From Microbulbifer guangxiensis (GTDB taxonomy: Bacteria; Pseudomonadota; Gammaproteobacteria; Pseudomonadales; Cellvibrionaceae), in NCBI RefSeq assembly GCF_021729075.1, contig NZ_JAJSAQ010000004.1, positions 62,001 through 126,000 on the forward strand: 64,000 bases of DNA, given 5' to 3'. Under the pieces are notes generated by a model that did not search any database, was not told where the DNA came from, and worked only from the letters and a program-made list of their open reading frames with translations. Position numbers and translations under genes: made by a program. This document shows, piece by piece, positions 63,406 to 64,000 of the stretch. How positions within the stretch are numbered: position 1 is the first letter of the stretch; each line of letters starts with the position of its first letter.

Positions 63406-64000
63406 ATGTCGTATTTCAACCCAGAGCGCCGCACACGCAAATCACCGTTTCCGCTGCTGATTCTCGGCAGCCTGTGCGTATTTGCCCTCTACTATGCCTT
63501 TAGCGCCAACCAGAAAACGGTACCGGTGCTGCCGGCCAACGCCGTACAGCCACACCTGATCCGCTGGCTGGTGGACAACCCGGAGTCCTGGCCATCGCAG
63601 GAGCCCATCTTTAATCACGCCGCAGTGCGGCGCATCTATGAGCGCACCGACTACCGCTTGCTGTGGTTCGACAACTACAGGCTGAGCGACACCGCCCTGG
63701 ACCTGATCCAACAACTCAAGGCCACCAGTTCCGGTACGCAAAGCATGGTGGATTACCGCTATCACCTGGGCCACTTTGACCGCACCCTGCGCGATGCTCC
63801 GCAGCGTTTGCAGATGGCGGCGGTACTGGATGTACTGCTGACCGATGCCTTCGTATCCTACGCCCGGGACACGCAACTGGATAACCTCAAGCCCCGCATG
63901 CGCCCCAAGCGTGACATCACCCCGGTCAGCACACTGGAGGGCGGCTTCCGCCTGGCCAGCTACCCGGCTGGACGCCAGACCTCACCCAGCCCCAGTGGAC
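63406..64000 (+). CDS. Murein L,D-transpeptidase (YcbB/LdtD-like), N-terminal part
   Basis: The visible 198 residues start at ATG 63406, with GAGG 6 bases upstream; the gene runs off the window. A membrane anchor (FPLLILGSLCVFALYYAF, about 15-32) is followed by the scaffold domain typical of YcbB-type L,D-transpeptidases: VRRIYERTDYRLLWFDNYRL and LDLIQQLKATSSG, then VLDVLLTDAFVSYARDTQLD. The catalytic YkuD domain with its cysteine lies beyond base 64000 and cannot be checked. Such enzymes make 3-3 cross-links in peptidoglycan or attach proteins to it. Confidence 0.85.
   Translation, partial: MSYFNPERRTRKSPFPLLILGSLCVFALYYAFSANQKTVPVLPANAVQPHLIRWLVDNPESWPSQEPIFNHAAVRRIYERTDYRLLWFDNYRLSDTALDLIQQLKATSSGTQSMVDYRYHLGHFDRTLRDAPQRLQMAAVLDVLLTDAFVSYARDTQLDNLKPRMRPKRDITPVSTLEGGFRLASYPAGRQTSPSPSG

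Overview
The window is about 60% GC, gene-dense, and free of rRNA, tRNA, CRISPR arrays and recognisable insertion sequences. Gene content and order point to a marine, polysaccharide-using gammaproteobacterium near Microbulbifer/Cellvibrionales. The signs are a TonB-Xanth-Caul type receptor beside a tryptophan-halogenase-family gene, a tolC..nudF-yqiB-cpdA-yqiA-parE block in the enterobacterial order, a glnE-ilvE pair, and a DUF3450-ttpC-exbB-exbD-tonB-TPR operon. The genus is an inference; no marker gene such as rRNA is present.

Region by region. 1-8.9 kb is a maltodextrin-type sugar locus on the minus strand: malK, a binding-protein/permease fusion, malG, glucokinase, an outer-membrane TonB receptor and the start of a flavin-dependent halogenase-family gene. 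9-13.4 kb holds a small TPR protein, an exported M20 amidohydrolase, the RNA helicase RhlE with a long structured leader, and a GNAT acetyltransferase. 13.5-26 kb is the parE-yqiA-cpdA-yqiB-nudF-tolC block, here expanded by three lipoprotein genes and a pqiA1-pqiA2-pqiB lipid-transport operon whose PqiB-like protein carries six MCE domains. 26-38.2 kb is an LPS/O-antigen gene cluster: waaA, five other glycosyltransferases, a YrbL-like protein, manC, an O-antigen ligase and ugd. 38.2-44.5 kb has the convergent ugd/ilvE intergenic region, then ilvE, glnE and an orphan GspE/PilB ATPase. 44.6-53.6 kb holds the phosphate pair DUF47-pit, PhzF, DUF6314, an EamA exporter, argE, argA and ilvD. 53.6-59.7 kb is the TonB energy-transduction operon plus a second tonB. 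59.9-64 kb has lgt-thyA-folA, an NRDE/TANGO2 protein and the 5' part of an L,D-transpeptidase.

How the parts connect. The TonB receptor at the left end needs a TonB-ExbB-ExbD complex, and the window carries one at its right end. The binding-protein/permease, MalG and MalK proteins would carry the imported sugar over the inner membrane, and glucokinase would phosphorylate released glucose. ManC and Ugd supply GDP-mannose and UDP-glucuronate to the surface-polysaccharide glycosyltransferases between them.

The most unusual non-coding feature is a family of three 91-104 bp multi-arm palindromes at 26.06, 38.28 and 38.53 kb. All lie between convergent genes. They share short core motifs, but their outer and inner stems differ in sequence while remaining base-paired.
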